A stretch of DNA of 64,000 nt from Flavobacterium psychrophilum DSM 3660 = ATCC 49418 (lineage in GTDB: Bacteria; Bacteroidota; Bacteroidia; Flavobacteriales; Flavobacteriaceae). Shown one piece after another: positions 8,182-17,722 of this stretch. The stretch covers positions 1-64,000 of the forward strand of contig NZ_MUHE01000013.1 of the NCBI RefSeq assembly GCF_002217405.1. Reading direction: 5' to 3'. Made by a program: the position numbers and the translations under genes. The notes beneath the pieces are model-generated. The model worked only from the letters and a program-made list of their open reading frames with translations. It made no database searches and was not told where the DNA came from. The stretch's first letter is position 1. The number at the start of each line of letters is the position of its first letter.

Positions 8182-9366
8182 ATGCGAAAATTTACTTTAC
8201 TATTAGCTATATCACTCATTATTTATTCCTGTGGTGTAAAAAAAACACAGTCTTTACTGAGTGATGGCGATTATGATAGTGCTATAAATCGTGCCGTTAG
8301 TGCTTTACGAACTAAAAAAGAAGCCAAAGGAAAACAAGATTATGTATATTTGCTCGAAGAGGCTTTTGCCAAAGCTAAAGATCGTGATTTGCGCAATATA
8401 GACCTCCTTGCTAAAGATGCTAACCCTGCCAATTTAGAAAAAATATACAATACTTATTTGCAGTTAAATAATCGCCAGGAGCGCATTCGCCCTTTGCTTC
8501 CACTGCAATTACTAAGAGAAGGAAGAAGTGCTTATTTTCCTTTCGATAATTATTCTGACCCAATTATAAACAGTAAAAATGCGTTGTCTAAATATTTGTA
8601 TGACAATGCTACAAAGCTTTTGAAATCTTATAATAAAATAGATTTTAGAAAATCGTATGATGATTTGGCTTATTTAGAAAGCATAAATCCTGGCTATAAA
8701 GATGTAAAAAATTTAATGAGTGAAGCCTTACAAAAAGGCACTGATTTTGTGAGTGTTTATACAAAAAATCAGACCAACATGGTTATTCCTGATCGTTTGC
8801 AAAATGATTTACTAGATTTTAGCACTTTTAGACTCAATGACAAATGGACAGTTTATCATAGCAACAAACAAAAAGGAATTAGTTATGATTACGGATTAAT
8901 TGTTAATTTTCGTGAAATAAATATTTCGCCAGAACAACTAAAAGAAAAAGAATTTATTAAAGAAAAACAAATAAAAGATGGTGTAAAAACATTGTTAGAC
9001 TCTCGCGGAAATGTGATAAAAGACAGTTTAGGTCGTCCGATAAAGGTAGATAATTTTAAAACTATTCGTGTAGATATTTATGAAATGAAGCAGTTTAAAT
9101 CATGCCAAGTAACCGCAAAAGTTGATTATATAGATTTTAGAAACAACCAACTTATTGAAACCTTTCCTATAAGTAGCGAATTTGTTTTCGAAAATATTTA
9201 TGCTACCTATAACGGCGACAAAAAAGCGTGTGACGATAGTTATACACCATATTTTAATAAGCGTGCTGTTGCTTTTCCTACTAACGAACAAATGGTTTAC
9301 GATTCTGGCGAAGACCTAAAAGCGAAGTTAAAGGATATTATTGTTAGAAATAGGTTTAGGAGGTAG
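8182..9366 (+). CDS. Conserved flavobacterial lipoprotein of unknown function
   Basis: A 394-residue protein with a lipoprotein signal: hydrophobic segment LLLAISLIIYS followed by Cys at residue 17 in a plausible lipobox. Residues 25-180 are helical and repeat-like (DGDYDSAINRAVSALR and similar), compatible with TPR-type repeats. The C-terminal half is richer in beta strands, with conserved-looking KSCQVTAKVDYIDF and AVAFPTNEQMVYD segments. I do not recognise a catalytic motif. It has its own promoter, and the next lipoprotein gene follows after about 50 bases, so the two may be linked at the envelope. Function unknown. Confidence 0.8.
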   Translation: MRKFTLLLAISLIIYSCGVKKTQSLLSDGDYDSAINRAVSALRTKKEAKGKQDYVYLLEEAFAKAKDRDLRNIDLLAKDANPANLEKIYNTYLQLNNRQERIRPLLPLQLLREGRSAYFPFDNYSDPIINSKNALSKYLYDNATKLLKSYNKIDFRKSYDDLAYLESINPGYKDVKNLMSEALQKGTDFVSVYTKNQTNMVIPDRLQNDLLDFSTFRLNDKWTVYHSNKQKGISYDYGLIVNFREINISPEQLKEKEFIKEKQIKDGVKTLLDSRGNVIKDSLGRPIKVDNFKTIRVDIYEMKQFKSCQVTAKVDYIDFRNNQLIETFPISSEFVFENIYATYNGDKKACDDSYTPYFNKRAVAFPTNEQMVYDSGEDLKAKLKDIIVRNRFRR

Positions 9367-9419
9367 GATTGAGTTACATTTGTATGATTAATTACACAAA
9401 ACTTGAAGTATACACAATT

Positions 9420-10052
9420 ATGAAAAAACTGCTTAAAATAGCTTTTCTAAGTTTTGTACTTTCATCATGTACATTAGGTAAAAATATTTCAAAATCAGAT
9501 GTAACTAAAGTCTCTATTGAAGAAAGTGAAAGTGAAGAAAACCTGAATATTACTTTTCAAATTATTTCGGCTATAGGTAATTTAGCAACTTTTGGCGCTT
9601 TCATTTTTCTATTTATTAGAGATAAAGACAAGCAAAACCAAATTAACAAATTAACCAATTTAGTATCCGCTTTAAAAGATCTAAAAGATATAGAAAATAA
9701 AAAACTAAATCTTTCAGTAAGGCCTGATGTAAAAATAACAAGTACGATGAGTCAAGGTACTGATGGGGAATTACAAATCGAAATCGAAAATATTGGAGAA
9801 AGAACCACTTTAACAAAATTCGAACTTATATCAGAAGATTTAATACTTCATAATGAACATTTACCATTTGTTATGGAAAAAGGTACTAAAAGGAGAATTT
9901 TTTTAAGAATAATTGGTAAAAAACATATTCTAGCTTGTGAATATGAAATATACATACACCATAAAGACAAAATTGACAATTGTCATATTTCAATTGTAAA
10001 AGGGAAAGGCATCAATAATAAATTGACAGAAACCAAGTATAACTGTTCATAA
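9420..10052 (+). CDS. Putative membrane-anchored lipoprotein, unknown function
   Basis: I start this 210-residue protein at the ATG at 9420, giving a lipoprotein signal (KIAFLSFVLSSC, Cys near residue 17); an upstream GTG/TTG extension would destroy it. A TACATTTG box at 9375-9382 agrees. A second hydrophobic segment (IISAIGNLATFGAFIFLFI) at about 48-66 is followed by a coiled region (DKQNQINKLTNLVSALKDL) and a beta-rich C-terminal domain of about 110 residues. That layout resembles small hypothetical membrane proteins with an Ig-like outer domain. No family is recognised. Its coding sequence is poorer in G+C than that of its neighbours, hinting at an accessory gene. Confidence 0.65.
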   Translation: MKKLLKIAFLSFVLSSCTLGKNISKSDVTKVSIEESESEENLNITFQIISAIGNLATFGAFIFLFIRDKDKQNQINKLTNLVSALKDLKDIENKKLNLSVRPDVKITSTMSQGTDGELQIEIENIGERTTLTKFELISEDLILHNEHLPFVMEKGTKRRIFLRIIGKKHILACEYEIYIHHKDKIDNCHISIVKGKGINNKLTETKYNCS

Positions 10053-10097
10053 CAGCTGTTTCATGAAATTGGAATTTAAGGCATAATTAAACACTTT

Positions 10098-10484
10098 TCA
10101 CACAAATCTCCCTAAATCATTTGCATCAATACTTTCGTGAGATGCATTATAAACAGCAACGCCATTTTGTATCACAATAAGTTGTGGCGATTGGTGAACA
10201 ATACCAAAACTATTGGCAATTTCGTTCGAAATATCTCTATGTTCTAGCAAATCTAAAAAATATAATGCTAGCTTATTTTCTAATTTATATTCGTTTTCAA
10301 ATTGCTTCAAAACCATTCGGCTTACACTACAACGTGTGCTGTGCTTGAAAATAACAACTGTTTTTTCGTGCGATAAATCTTTAATCTCATTTAGCTGACC
10401 CAAATCCGAAAGTTGCACCCAATTTAATTTTGAAACCGTTTTTTCAACTTCGGAATGACCAAATATATTTTTAAATAAACTCAT
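10098..10484 (-). CDS. ytxJ: Bacillithiol system redox-active protein YtxJ
   Basis: A 128-residue thioredoxin-fold protein of the YtxJ (DUF2847) family, thought to act as a monothiol bacilliredoxin-like protein in bacillithiol-using bacteria. The motif FKHSTRCSVSRMVLKQFE holds a single Cys where the active site is expected; LYFLDLLEHRDISN and HQSPQLIVI follow as in the family. It implies that this organism makes bacillithiol, although no bsh genes are in the window. It is convergent with the lipoprotein gene to the left. Confidence 0.88.
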   Translation of the reverse strand: MSLFKNIFGHSEVEKTVSKLNWVQLSDLGQLNEIKDLSHEKTVVIFKHSTRCSVSRMVLKQFENEYKLENKLALYFLDLLEHRDISNEIANSFGIVHQSPQLIVIQNGVAVYNASHESIDANDLGRFV

Positions 10485-10504
10485 TTTTGTTATTGTTTTT
10501 AAAA

Positions 10505-10529
10505 AAAGCTTCGATTTTCTCGAAGCTTT
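10505..10529 (-). terminator. Terminator after the two-component operon
   Basis: AAAGCTTCGA (10505-10514) and TCGAAGCTTT (10520-10529) are perfect 10-base arms with a 5-base loop. The A run at 10501-10507 reads as a U tract on the minus strand. It ends the transcript of the response regulator. Confidence 0.85.
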
Positions 10530-10546
10530 CCTAATTTTTATACTGC

Positions 10547-11248
10547 TTATTTTTTTATCGCTAATCTAAATCCTTCACCGTGAATGTTGATAATTTCGAC
10601 ACCCTCATCTGGTTTTAGGTATTTACGGAGTTTGGCAATATACACATCCATACTCCTAGAAGTAAAGTAGTTATCGTCTCTCCAAATTTTTGTTAATGCT
10701 AATTCTCTTGGCATCAAATCGTTTTCATGAAGTGCTAACATTTTTAGCAATTCGTTTTCTTTTGGTGATAATTTTATGGTTTCTTGACCTGGAAAATCTA
10801 AGAAACGTAATTTTGAGTTTAAGTCGAATTTTCCAATTTTAAATTCAAATTTTGCAACATCTGCTTTTGTTTCTGAAGCTTTACGTTGAATAATTGCTTT
10901 AATTTTCATCAATAAAACTTCCGAATCGAATGGTTTATTTAAATAATCGTCTGCTCCTACTTTGTATCCTTTTAGCACATCTTCTTTCATAGATTTTGCT
11001 GTTAGGAAAACGATAGGCACTTCTTTATTTTTTTCACGTATTTCTTTGGCTAATGTGTAACCATCTTTGTAGGGCATCATAACGTCTAGAATGCACAAAT
11101 CGTAATTGTCTTTCTTAAATTTTTCGAAACCTTCCATTCCATTTTTTGCAAGTGTTACCTCAAAATCATTCATAGAAAGGTAATCGCGAAGTATCGAACC
11201 AAAGTTTGGATCATCTTCTACTAGTAATATTTTTTTATTTGCTTCCAT
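10547..11248 (-). CDS. OmpR-family response regulator (RprY-like)
   Basis: A 233-residue DNA-binding response regulator. The receiver domain (about 5-120) has the acidic pair at 11-13, phosphoacceptor Asp55 in CILDVMMP, the switch Thr in FLTAKS and Lys in NKPF. A winged-helix OmpR domain follows (about 135-231), ending NIHGEGFRLAI. It lies 3 bases after the sensor kinase stop and is certainly co-transcribed with it. The pair resembles RprX/RprY of Bacteroidetes, but no target or signal can be derived from the sequence. Confidence 0.92.
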   Translation of the reverse strand: MEANKKILLVEDDPNFGSILRDYLSMNDFEVTLAKNGMEGFEKFKKDNYDLCILDVMMPYKDGYTLAKEIREKNKEVPIVFLTAKSMKEDVLKGYKVGADDYLNKPFDSEVLLMKIKAIIQRKASETKADVAKFEFKIGKFDLNSKLRFLDFPGQETIKLSPKENELLKMLALHENDLMPRELALTKIWRDDNYFTSRSMDVYIAKLRKYLKPDEGVEIINIHGEGFRLAIKK

Positions 11249-11251
11249 AGT

Positions 11252-12835
11252 TTAATAAATTAGGGGTAATTTGATTATAAATGTGCTTCCTTTTCCTTTT
11301 TCGCTTTCTACCATTACTTCTCCGTGGTGATCGCCAACTATTCTTTTTACATAGGCTAAACCTAGTCCGTGACCTTTTACGTTGTGTATATCTCCTGTGT
11401 GTTCTCTATAAAACTTATCGAAAATCTTTTTTTGAGATGCTTTGCTTATTCCTAATCCTTGGTCTTTTATTTTAATAATAATAAAATTCTTAACATTTTC
11501 AGAAGTTACTTCTATAATTGGTTTTTCTGGCGAATATTTTATTGCATTTTCTAATATATTTACTAATACATTGGTAAAATGCACATCGTTTAGCAGCACA
11601 TTTGTCTGCTTTGCTTTTAGATTTATGCTTATTTTTCCTTCTCTGTCTTCAATTATTAAATTTACGTGCTCTATAGCTTCTTCGATAATATCGTTCATAT
11701 TATAAGCTTCTTTTGTAATATCGAGTTCTCTTTTTTCTAATTTAGAAATTTGTAACACGTTTTCTACTTGCGCATGCATTCGTTTGTTTTCGTCCTTTAT
11801 CATTTGCAGATATCGAAAAACTTTCTCTTTATCATCAATAACCTTAGGGTTTTTTATGGCATCTAATGCTAAATTGATAGTAGCGATAGGTGTTTTGAAC
11901 TCATGGGTCATATTATTTATAAAATCTGTTTTAATTTGAGAAATATGACGTTGCTTGTTCAACTGGTTTAATCCGCTATAATATGCCACAATAATTATGG
12001 CTGTAAACAAGAATGCAAGTATTGCAATCCCTATTAAATCAGAGATTAAGAATTCCTTTTTTTTAGGAAAACTAACCAACAACTGGTATTTACTCACGCC
12101 ATCATTGTCTGTAAAAACTGGAATGTCGTAAGTATTTTTCTTGTCATACTTAAATTTTTCCGATTTTACTTTTGTTGCTAAACCATTACTGTAAATACCA
12201 AATTCGAATGGCGTTTTTATACCATAACCGCTCAATTCATAAGCTAATAAACCGTACAATTGCTTGTTAGAAACTCGTTGGGTTATAGATCGTGTGGCTG
12301 CTATATCTTTAAAATACACGCCAAATGTTGCTTTGTCTAGAATATCCATTCGTCCAGATTTCTCTATTTTTTCGTCTGGTAATAATTTACTACTTAGGTT
12401 ATTATCATTAATAGTATTTCCGTTGTAAACTTCGGTAACACGTTTAGAAATGTAATTTTTAAGCTTTGCTGAATCTTTATTTTTATCAAAAAAAGATGAA
12501 GGTAGCGAATAATCTTCTGCAATCAAACTATTAGAATAAATAATTGTTTCGTTTGTTACTGCATTTTTTTCGACATAAAAAAACTTAAGTAATTCGCTTT
12601 GTTGCGGGTTTTTTCCTATACTATCTTTAAGTTTGTTGTATGTACTTAAAAAAGTGTAAGTTTCTTGCTCTTGTAATTTTTTAGACACATTGTCTATAAC
12701 TTGCTTTACTTGGTATTTAAACTGTTCGTCTTTATTTTTAAAAGATGCGTTTATCAAATAGCCTTGCACAACAACGATCCCCAACAAGGAAAGTGTCATT
12801 AAAATTACTACAATGCGAAACAATGTTTTATTCAT
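11252..12835 (-). CDS. Membrane sensor histidine kinase (RprX-like)
   Basis: A 527-residue sensor kinase. One membrane helix lies at about 5-27 and a second at 263-285, enclosing a periplasmic sensor domain of about 230 residues without a recognisable ligand motif. HisKA follows with the H box NNMTHEFKTP (His311), then HATPase_c with the N box (VLVNILENAIKYS), G1 (KDQGLGIS), F box and G2 (GHGLGLAYV). It phosphorylates the adjacent regulator at 10547-11248. It is the first gene of the pair; the 68-base gap to coaE holds no clear terminator. Confidence 0.92.
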   Translation of the reverse strand: MNKTLFRIVVILMTLSLLGIVVVQGYLINASFKNKDEQFKYQVKQVIDNVSKKLQEQETYTFLSTYNKLKDSIGKNPQQSELLKFFYVEKNAVTNETIIYSNSLIAEDYSLPSSFFDKNKDSAKLKNYISKRVTEVYNGNTINDNNLSSKLLPDEKIEKSGRMDILDKATFGVYFKDIAATRSITQRVSNKQLYGLLAYELSGYGIKTPFEFGIYSNGLATKVKSEKFKYDKKNTYDIPVFTDNDGVSKYQLLVSFPKKKEFLISDLIGIAILAFLFTAIIIVAYYSGLNQLNKQRHISQIKTDFINNMTHEFKTPIATINLALDAIKNPKVIDDKEKVFRYLQMIKDENKRMHAQVENVLQISKLEKRELDITKEAYNMNDIIEEAIEHVNLIIEDREGKISINLKAKQTNVLLNDVHFTNVLVNILENAIKYSPEKPIIEVTSENVKNFIIIKIKDQGLGISKASQKKIFDKFYREHTGDIHNVKGHGLGLAYVKRIVGDHHGEVMVESEKGKGSTFIIKLPLIY

Positions 12836-12903
12836 TAATACAAATCTAATATTTTAACATTTAAATCCTAAATACATTAACCAAATATTAACAAATGGCA
12901 CTT

Positions 12904-13488
12904 TTAATATAGATTTTTTAATTTTTTAAGAATTTCTTGAAATTGAAGTTTGGCTTCATTTAAGTTTTCGTTTTCAATAATATAGTTACTTTTTGAGGTT
13001 TTCTGGCTATCGGTATACTGGTTTTTTATCCTCTCTAAAACTGCTTCTTTAGTACACTTATCCCTTAGCATCACTCGATTTACACGTGTCTCTTCCGAGG
13101 CGATTACGGTAATAATTTGATCACAATATTTGTAACTTCCGCTTTCAAAAAGAATTGCGGTTTCTTTGATTATAAATGGTGATTTTTGTTTTTTTACCCA
13201 ATTATCGAAATGTTTTTTCACCAACGGATGAATGATTTTATTGAGTTCTTTTAGTTTTTCTGGGTGATTGAAAACAATTTCCGATAATTTTTTTCTATCT
13301 ATTTGATGGTTTACAATTACTTCTTGACCGAAACATTCTCTAACTAAATGAATTGTTTCTGGGAGAATCATTATTTTTTTTGCTTCATCATCGGCAATAT
13401 ATACAGGAATTCCTTCGGCTTCAAAAAGTCTTACAATGGTAGTTTTACCACTTCCTATTCCGCCAGTTAAACCTATAATTTTTGTCAT
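12904..13488 (-). CDS. coaE: Dephospho-CoA kinase
   Basis: It phosphorylates dephospho-CoA at the 3' hydroxyl, the last step of CoA synthesis. The 194 residues match the family. The P-loop GLTGGIGSGKT is at the N-terminus (8-18), followed by VYIADDEAKK, the substrate motif HPLVKKH, and a lid region with TRVNRVMLRD. It starts one base after the stop codon of the upstream glycosyltransferase, so the two genes share a transcript although their roles differ. coaBC lies at 22.9 kb in this window. Confidence 0.95.
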   Translation of the reverse strand: MTKIIGLTGGIGSGKTTIVRLFEAEGIPVYIADDEAKKIMILPETIHLVRECFGQEVIVNHQIDRKKLSEIVFNHPEKLKELNKIIHPLVKKHFDNWVKKQKSPFIIKETAILFESGSYKYCDQIITVIASEETRVNRVMLRDKCTKEAVLERIKNQYTDSQKTSKSNYIIENENLNEAKLQFQEILKKLKNLY

Positions 13489-13489
13489 T

Positions 13490-14488
13490 TTAAATTTTAA
13501 AAAACAATTCAGGAAACGCTTCTTGAGGTTTTTTCTTTAATATATTGATTTTAAAAAATGATTCTATAAAACCCAATCCGTAACCAAAAAACTGTTTCCA
13601 AACTGCTATTATTGAAAGATAACCAACATATATATTTTTATTTTTAATAGATGATATTATGAAGATTAAAACGGTATAAACAAAGTATAATTGTAAAATT
13701 ATATCATTATTTAAGAAAAAACTAATAATTCCGAGAAAAAAACCAATTACAAATATTGATGGCAAAAAGAAAGTTGGCTTTGCGTATTCTGGATACCAAT
13801 GATTAAGAATTGGTCTTGCTTTACCAAATTTATTAACTTGAATATAAAATTTTTCCCAATCTATTCTTCTTTTGTGGTACACAAATGCTGCTGTGATTAG
13901 TTTGGTTTCGAAACCCAATTGCCACAAACGAATACTCAAATCTGGATCTTCGCCCGGATGAATATTTGAAAACCCTTTTGAGGCTATGAATGCTTTTCTT
14001 GAAATTCCCATATTGAAACTTCGTGGCTGAAATTTTTCTATTTTTTCTGATCCCCCGCGAATTCCTCCAGTTGTAATAACAGAAGTCATTGTGAAGTTTA
14101 TTGCTTTTTGTACGGCCGAAAAACTAGGTAACATAGCATCTGGGCCACCGTAACAATCTACATATTTATCAGATAAGCTTTTAGACACTTCTGTTAAATA
14201 ATTTTCGGGAATAATGCAATCTGAATCTAAAATAATAAAATAATCTGATTTAGATTGGCTCATACCAAAGTTACGAGAATCACCTGGTCCTGAATTGTAT
14301 TTCAAGTAATATGTGATGTCTAATTTACTTTTATACTTATCTATAATATGCTCGCAAGGAATAGTAGAACCATCTTCAACGATAATAATATCGAAAGGTG
14401 CCTTATAGCTTTGTTTTGTTAAACTTTCTAAAAGTTCCTCGATTTCTTCTGGACGATTGTAAACTGGGATAATAAACGAAAAATTCAT
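13490..14488 (-). CDS. Family 2 glycosyltransferase with C-terminal membrane segments
   Basis: The 332-residue protein starts at the ATG 14486-14488 (MNFSFIIPVYNRPEE); an upstream extension of 23 codons crosses the terminator of the next gene and is rejected. The GT-A domain shows IIVEDGST, GDSRNFG, the DSD metal motif in FIILDSDCIIP, and GEDPDLSIRLWQLGF with an ED pair acting as likely base. Two or three hydrophobic segments occur at about 245-300 (FVIGFFLGIISFFL, VYTVLIFIISSI), so the enzyme is likely membrane bound and uses a lipid-linked acceptor. The sugar is unknown. It directly precedes coaE. Confidence 0.88.
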   Translation of the reverse strand: MNFSFIIPVYNRPEEIEELLESLTKQSYKAPFDIIIVEDGSTIPCEHIIDKYKSKLDITYYLKYNSGPGDSRNFGMSQSKSDYFIILDSDCIIPENYLTEVSKSLSDKYVDCYGGPDAMLPSFSAVQKAINFTMTSVITTGGIRGGSEKIEKFQPRSFNMGISRKAFIASKGFSNIHPGEDPDLSIRLWQLGFETKLITAAFVYHKRRIDWEKFYIQVNKFGKARPILNHWYPEYAKPTFFLPSIFVIGFFLGIISFFLNNDIILQLYFVYTVLIFIISSIKNKNIYVGYLSIIAVWKQFFGYGLGFIESFFKINILKKKPQEAFPELFFKI

Positions 14489-14529
14489 TGTTAAAAAATT
14501 TTGACAAAGGTACGTTTTTTTATAAAAAA

Positions 14530-14554
14530 AAGCCATTCGACTAGCGAATGGCTT
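14530..14554. terminator. Terminator hairpin between the T9SS protein gene and the glycosyltransferase
   Basis: AAGCCATTCG (14530-14539) pairs with CGAATGGCTT (14545-14554). A run of A lies to the left, reading as U on the minus strand, so it ends transcription of the secreted-protein gene that stops at 14576. Confidence 0.85.
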
Positions 14555-14575
14555 CAAAATTTAAAAAAAATATTG

Positions 14576-16819
14576 TTATTGTTTTACGACTTTCAATGTT
14601 TTTACCAATCCATCTACAGTAACTTTTACTAAATAAGTTCCGTTTGATAAGTTTGACATATCTATTTTAGATTGACTTGCATTAACAGCTTTTGCCATTA
14701 CTTCCTGACCTAATAAATTATGCACAGACACATTAGAAATTTCTTTCGTGTAAGACAAATTTAACACCTCGTTTACAGGATTAGGATAAGCTGAGAAACC
14801 TGCCATATCGAAAGATTGTGCACTTAATGAAGCATCGTAAGTTGAAACTTTAAATTGTCCAAAAGAATTATTACCATATTCCCAAACTCTATAATAAAGT
14901 ACTTCTCCAGGCGTTCTTGCAGTTACTGTAATTAACGGATGATCATTACCCGCTAAACTAGAACTATCATTACAACTAATTAAAGCTAACGATCCGCATG
15001 AGCCACTATATACGGCACCACCAGTATCTGTGATTCCTCCCAATTCTGTATTATTTTCAAAAGTTAACGAACCCGAGGCTGGCACTGTTACTGAATACCA
15101 AACATCTCCCCCTAAATAACTTGCACAACCTGGAGCAACTTCCCCTACAGATGTTGTAGCACCTACATTAGTACCTACAATAGAATTTGAAGAAAAATTA
15201 ACTCCCGGAACTAAAACTGTAGCTGTAGAACAATTATCATTTGATGGAGGTGTTGCAATAGTGGTAAACGAAACTGTTGACCAAGGACTATAAGTAGATC
15301 CCGCACAAACAGTTCTTACGTGAAAGTAATAAGTCGTAGACTGTGCTAACAATAAAGCATTGTAAGTCTCTACCGTTAATACTGTACCTGCTCCTGCAGG
15401 ATCTGTCGCAACATTATCTAAAACATATTCATAATTACCTGTGGTTGCAGCCCATGTTGTTGTAGCAGCCGAATTTGTTACCGCAGACACCACTAAACTA
15501 AGCGGATTGGGACATGCAGGGGTAACAGTTATAGAAATATCATCTAGAGATAGGTAAAAAGGAGTAGAATTCATTTTACCCTTTACTCCCACATAATAAG
15601 TTCCTGTAGTTGCAGGCGTAAATGACCCCACAATTTGCTGGTAATTACCATTTGTAATTCCTGTTGCAGCAACAACTGTATTTGTCATACTCACAGCATT
15701 AGCAGCTGTTCCGTAGCTAATAGACACATCAGAATCTGTAGTTGTAGCACCATCTTGACGTGTAAATAATGAAGCTGTATAACTAGTTCCGCCTACTAAA
15801 TTAATTGGCACAAAAATCCAATCCTCATTACCATAACCAAGAAAAGCATTCCAGCTACCTGTTCTAGGAGTCCTATTATAAGTTGTAAAAGAAGTATTGG
15901 CAGTCCAAACTCCTGATCCTGTTGTTGATTCTTGAATTAAACAACTTGTTAGCGGTGTATTGTGAGTATATCCAGCTTCGAAACCTTCAAAATAAGGAAT
16001 AGTATAGGCAGAACAAGTAGTAAATGAAGATTCTGTACAACCCGTAGCATTACCATTAGGATTATAAGGTATTACAGTTACATAGTACGTTGTACCTGCT
16101 AATAATGCTCCTAAATTGTAGCTTAATACATTTGAAACATCAAAATTATTTAAAACAGAGGTACCGCCTGGAGTGGTACCAACATTTAATTTATAGCCCG
16201 TTGGAGCGCCAGTAGCAGCCGCCCAAGACAATATACTCGAGTTTACACTTACCGCTCCGTTTGAAGGAGTAGATAAAACAGTACAGTTTGGTGGTGTAGC
16301 AGTAGCTTGTATGGCTATAATTTTATCTAAGTAAAAATAGCAATCGCCAGAGGTACGAGTTCCATTAAACTTTAATTTAAAATCTGAACCATTAGGAACT
16401 GTACCTGCAGGAATAGACCCAGTCCATGTAGCACATGTGGTCACAGCAGTTGTGGTAACATTTCCAAATGTAATCCAGCTAGTTCCATTATCTATTGAAT
16501 ATTGCACATCTACATTTATTCCTACACCTGAACCAACAGAAAATTCAGTTGATTTCCAATCGAATGAAACATTAATTTGAGTCCCGTTTGATACACCAGT
16601 ATAGTTCTGACTAGTAACAGAACCTGTTAGTCCTGAACTCCAGAAATTTTTTCGAACCGAAGCCAAACCAACACAAGGCGTGGTTGTAGATCTAGAAAAG
16701 GAGCTATAAGTCCAACCTACTGGGGTTGTAGCTCCTTCAAAACCTTCGTTTACTGATACCTGCGCATTTATTTGCCAGCTCACTGCTAGCAATAAAAGTA
16801 ATAAAGTAATTTTTTTCAT
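14576..16819 (-). CDS. Secreted multidomain protein with T9SS type A sorting domain
   Basis: A 747-residue exported protein. A signal peptide (LLLLLLAVSWQINAQ) is cleaved near residue 20. Two choice-of-anchor-J type beta domains (EGFEGATTPVGW; EGFEAGYTHNTP) alternate with fibronectin type III repeats (near 180-265 and 435-525), followed by a beta domain beginning SNDNCSTATVL. The final 75 residues (FSAYPNPVNEVLNL, then LSNGTYLVKV) are the type A C-terminal sorting domain, so type IX secretion should place it on the surface or in the medium. No peptidase or glycosidase residues are visible; an adhesin-like or matrix role is inference. Thr, Ser, Ala and Gly are abundant. Confidence 0.92.
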   Translation of the reverse strand: MKKITLLLLLLAVSWQINAQVSVNEGFEGATTPVGWTYSSFSRSTTTPCVGLASVRKNFWSSGLTGSVTSQNYTGVSNGTQINVSFDWKSTEFSVGSGVGINVDVQYSIDNGTSWITFGNVTTTAVTTCATWTGSIPAGTVPNGSDFKLKFNGTRTSGDCYFYLDKIIAIQATATPPNCTVLSTPSNGAVSVNSSILSWAAATGAPTGYKLNVGTTPGGTSVLNNFDVSNVLSYNLGALLAGTTYYVTVIPYNPNGNATGCTESSFTTCSAYTIPYFEGFEAGYTHNTPLTSCLIQESTTGSGVWTANTSFTTYNRTPRTGSWNAFLGYGNEDWIFVPINLVGGTSYTASLFTRQDGATTTDSDVSISYGTAANAVSMTNTVVAATGITNGNYQQIVGSFTPATTGTYYVGVKGKMNSTPFYLSLDDISITVTPACPNPLSLVVSAVTNSAATTTWAATTGNYEYVLDNVATDPAGAGTVLTVETYNALLLAQSTTYYFHVRTVCAGSTYSPWSTVSFTTIATPPSNDNCSTATVLVPGVNFSSNSIVGTNVGATTSVGEVAPGCASYLGGDVWYSVTVPASGSLTFENNTELGGITDTGGAVYSGSCGSLALISCNDSSSLAGNDHPLITVTARTPGEVLYYRVWEYGNNSFGQFKVSTYDASLSAQSFDMAGFSAYPNPVNEVLNLSYTKEISNVSVHNLLGQEVMAKAVNASQSKIDMSNLSNGTYLVKVTVDGLVKTLKVVKQ

Positions 16820-17102
16820 TTTTAAAATATTTTAGTTTAGAGATGCAATATATAAATTATATCAATAAATTGTTAAAATATTAATAATATATCTAAAAAA
16901 GTATCTAAAAAAAATACTAAACGTTTTTATGTTTTTATCAATATTAACACCATACCGCCTAAAATAACACAAAAAAGACTGTACAAAGAAGTACTACAAT
17001 GACTATATGACCTATTTTAAATTGCATATTGCTTCTTAAATAACAACTTCTCGAAAAGTTTTTTTACAAAGCCATATATTCCCTTTACAGAAGGAATCCT
17101 AA
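16820..17102. other. AT-rich intergenic region, no intact gene seen
   Basis: Contains the promoter region of the T9SS protein on the minus strand (a TATATTG box near 16850) and AT-rich DNA without an open frame of note. It opens the degenerate stretch that runs to about 18310. Confidence 0.5.
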
Positions 17103-17180
17103 GACCTGCTCAAAGTTACCGGATATGCGACTTCGCCAGAACGCAATAGAAAACGAGAATATTTAGTTTCAAAATTTTAA
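17103..17180 (+). pseudogene. C-terminal coding scrap of an unidentified protein
   Basis: An open stretch of 25 codons between two stops reads DLLKVTGYATSPERN followed by RKREYLVSKF. The pattern looks like the extreme C-terminus of a real protein, perhaps a winged-helix tail of the kind seen in Fic-like or transposase-related proteins, but I cannot assign it. No start is present. It lies just upstream of the methyltransferase relic. Confidence 0.3.
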
Positions 17181-17305
17181 AAAATAAATTGCAATTTTGT
17201 ATAAACTAAAAAAGTAAATGATAGCAGTAAAGGAAAATAAGTATCGAGGGATTTGATGGTAAAAACTATTAAATAAAACTTATTAAACATTACAACAAAG
17301 CACTG

Positions 17306-17627
17306 ATTACAAATTACTTACACAATAACAGAAACGGAGTTTCAAAGCATTATAAAAAAGATGCTGTAAAAATTTTAAACAACTTTGTTGCATACAAACA
17401 AGAGGAAGAGAAAATAAATATTGTTGCAAAAGATGCTTTGTAACAATTACTTTTTGAGGTTGAAAAATGTTCCGTTTCCAACACCCGAAAATTATGCTTT
17501 TAAATTTATTAACCTATTGGCAGGTATTGGCGGATTTAGATTGGCAATGCAAAATGTTGGCGGAAAATGTGTATTTACTAGCGAATGGGAAACATCAGCT
17601 CAAAAAACTTATAGAGAAAACTTCGGA
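17306..17627 (+). pseudogene. Decayed C5-cytosine DNA methyltransferase (5' part)
   Basis: One frame (17306-17440) reads NYLHNNRNGVSKHYKKDAVK and on to VAKDAL, stops at TAA 17441-17443, and continues as QLLFEVEKCS. One extra G near 17473 then shifts to the frame FPTPENYAFKFINLLAG and IGGFRLAMQNVGGKCVF, the motif I region of C5 methyltransferases (usual F-AGIGGFR). Homology stops after TYRENFG at 17627; the catalytic PC motif and target-recognition domain are absent. A nonsense mutation, a frameshift and a 3' deletion leave no functional enzyme. It is the remains of a restriction-modification locus. Confidence 0.75.
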
Positions 17628-17648
17628 ATTTATTTTTTGGCTTAATTT

Positions 17649-17720
17649 ATGGAACAAAAAAGAAATAAACACCAACATTATGAAATTCTGAATTTACTTG
17701 GATTGTTACTTTGGTTTTAA
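17649..17720 (+). pseudogene. Possible N-terminal fragment of a restriction endonuclease
   Basis: A 23-codon frame starting at an ATG encodes KRNKHQHYEILNLLG and ends soon after. The HYE-LNLIG pattern recalls the first residues of type II restriction enzymes that accompany C5 methyltransferases in Bacteroidetes. That comparison is from memory and not verified. Position directly after the methyltransferase relic supports it. Confidence 0.3.
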
Positions 17721-17722
17721 AT

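Noticed and set aside
17421-17645. 74-residue ORF as an intact small methyltransferase
   Set aside because: Its first 15 codons are out of frame with the family, and the catalytic motifs after TYRENFG are absent.
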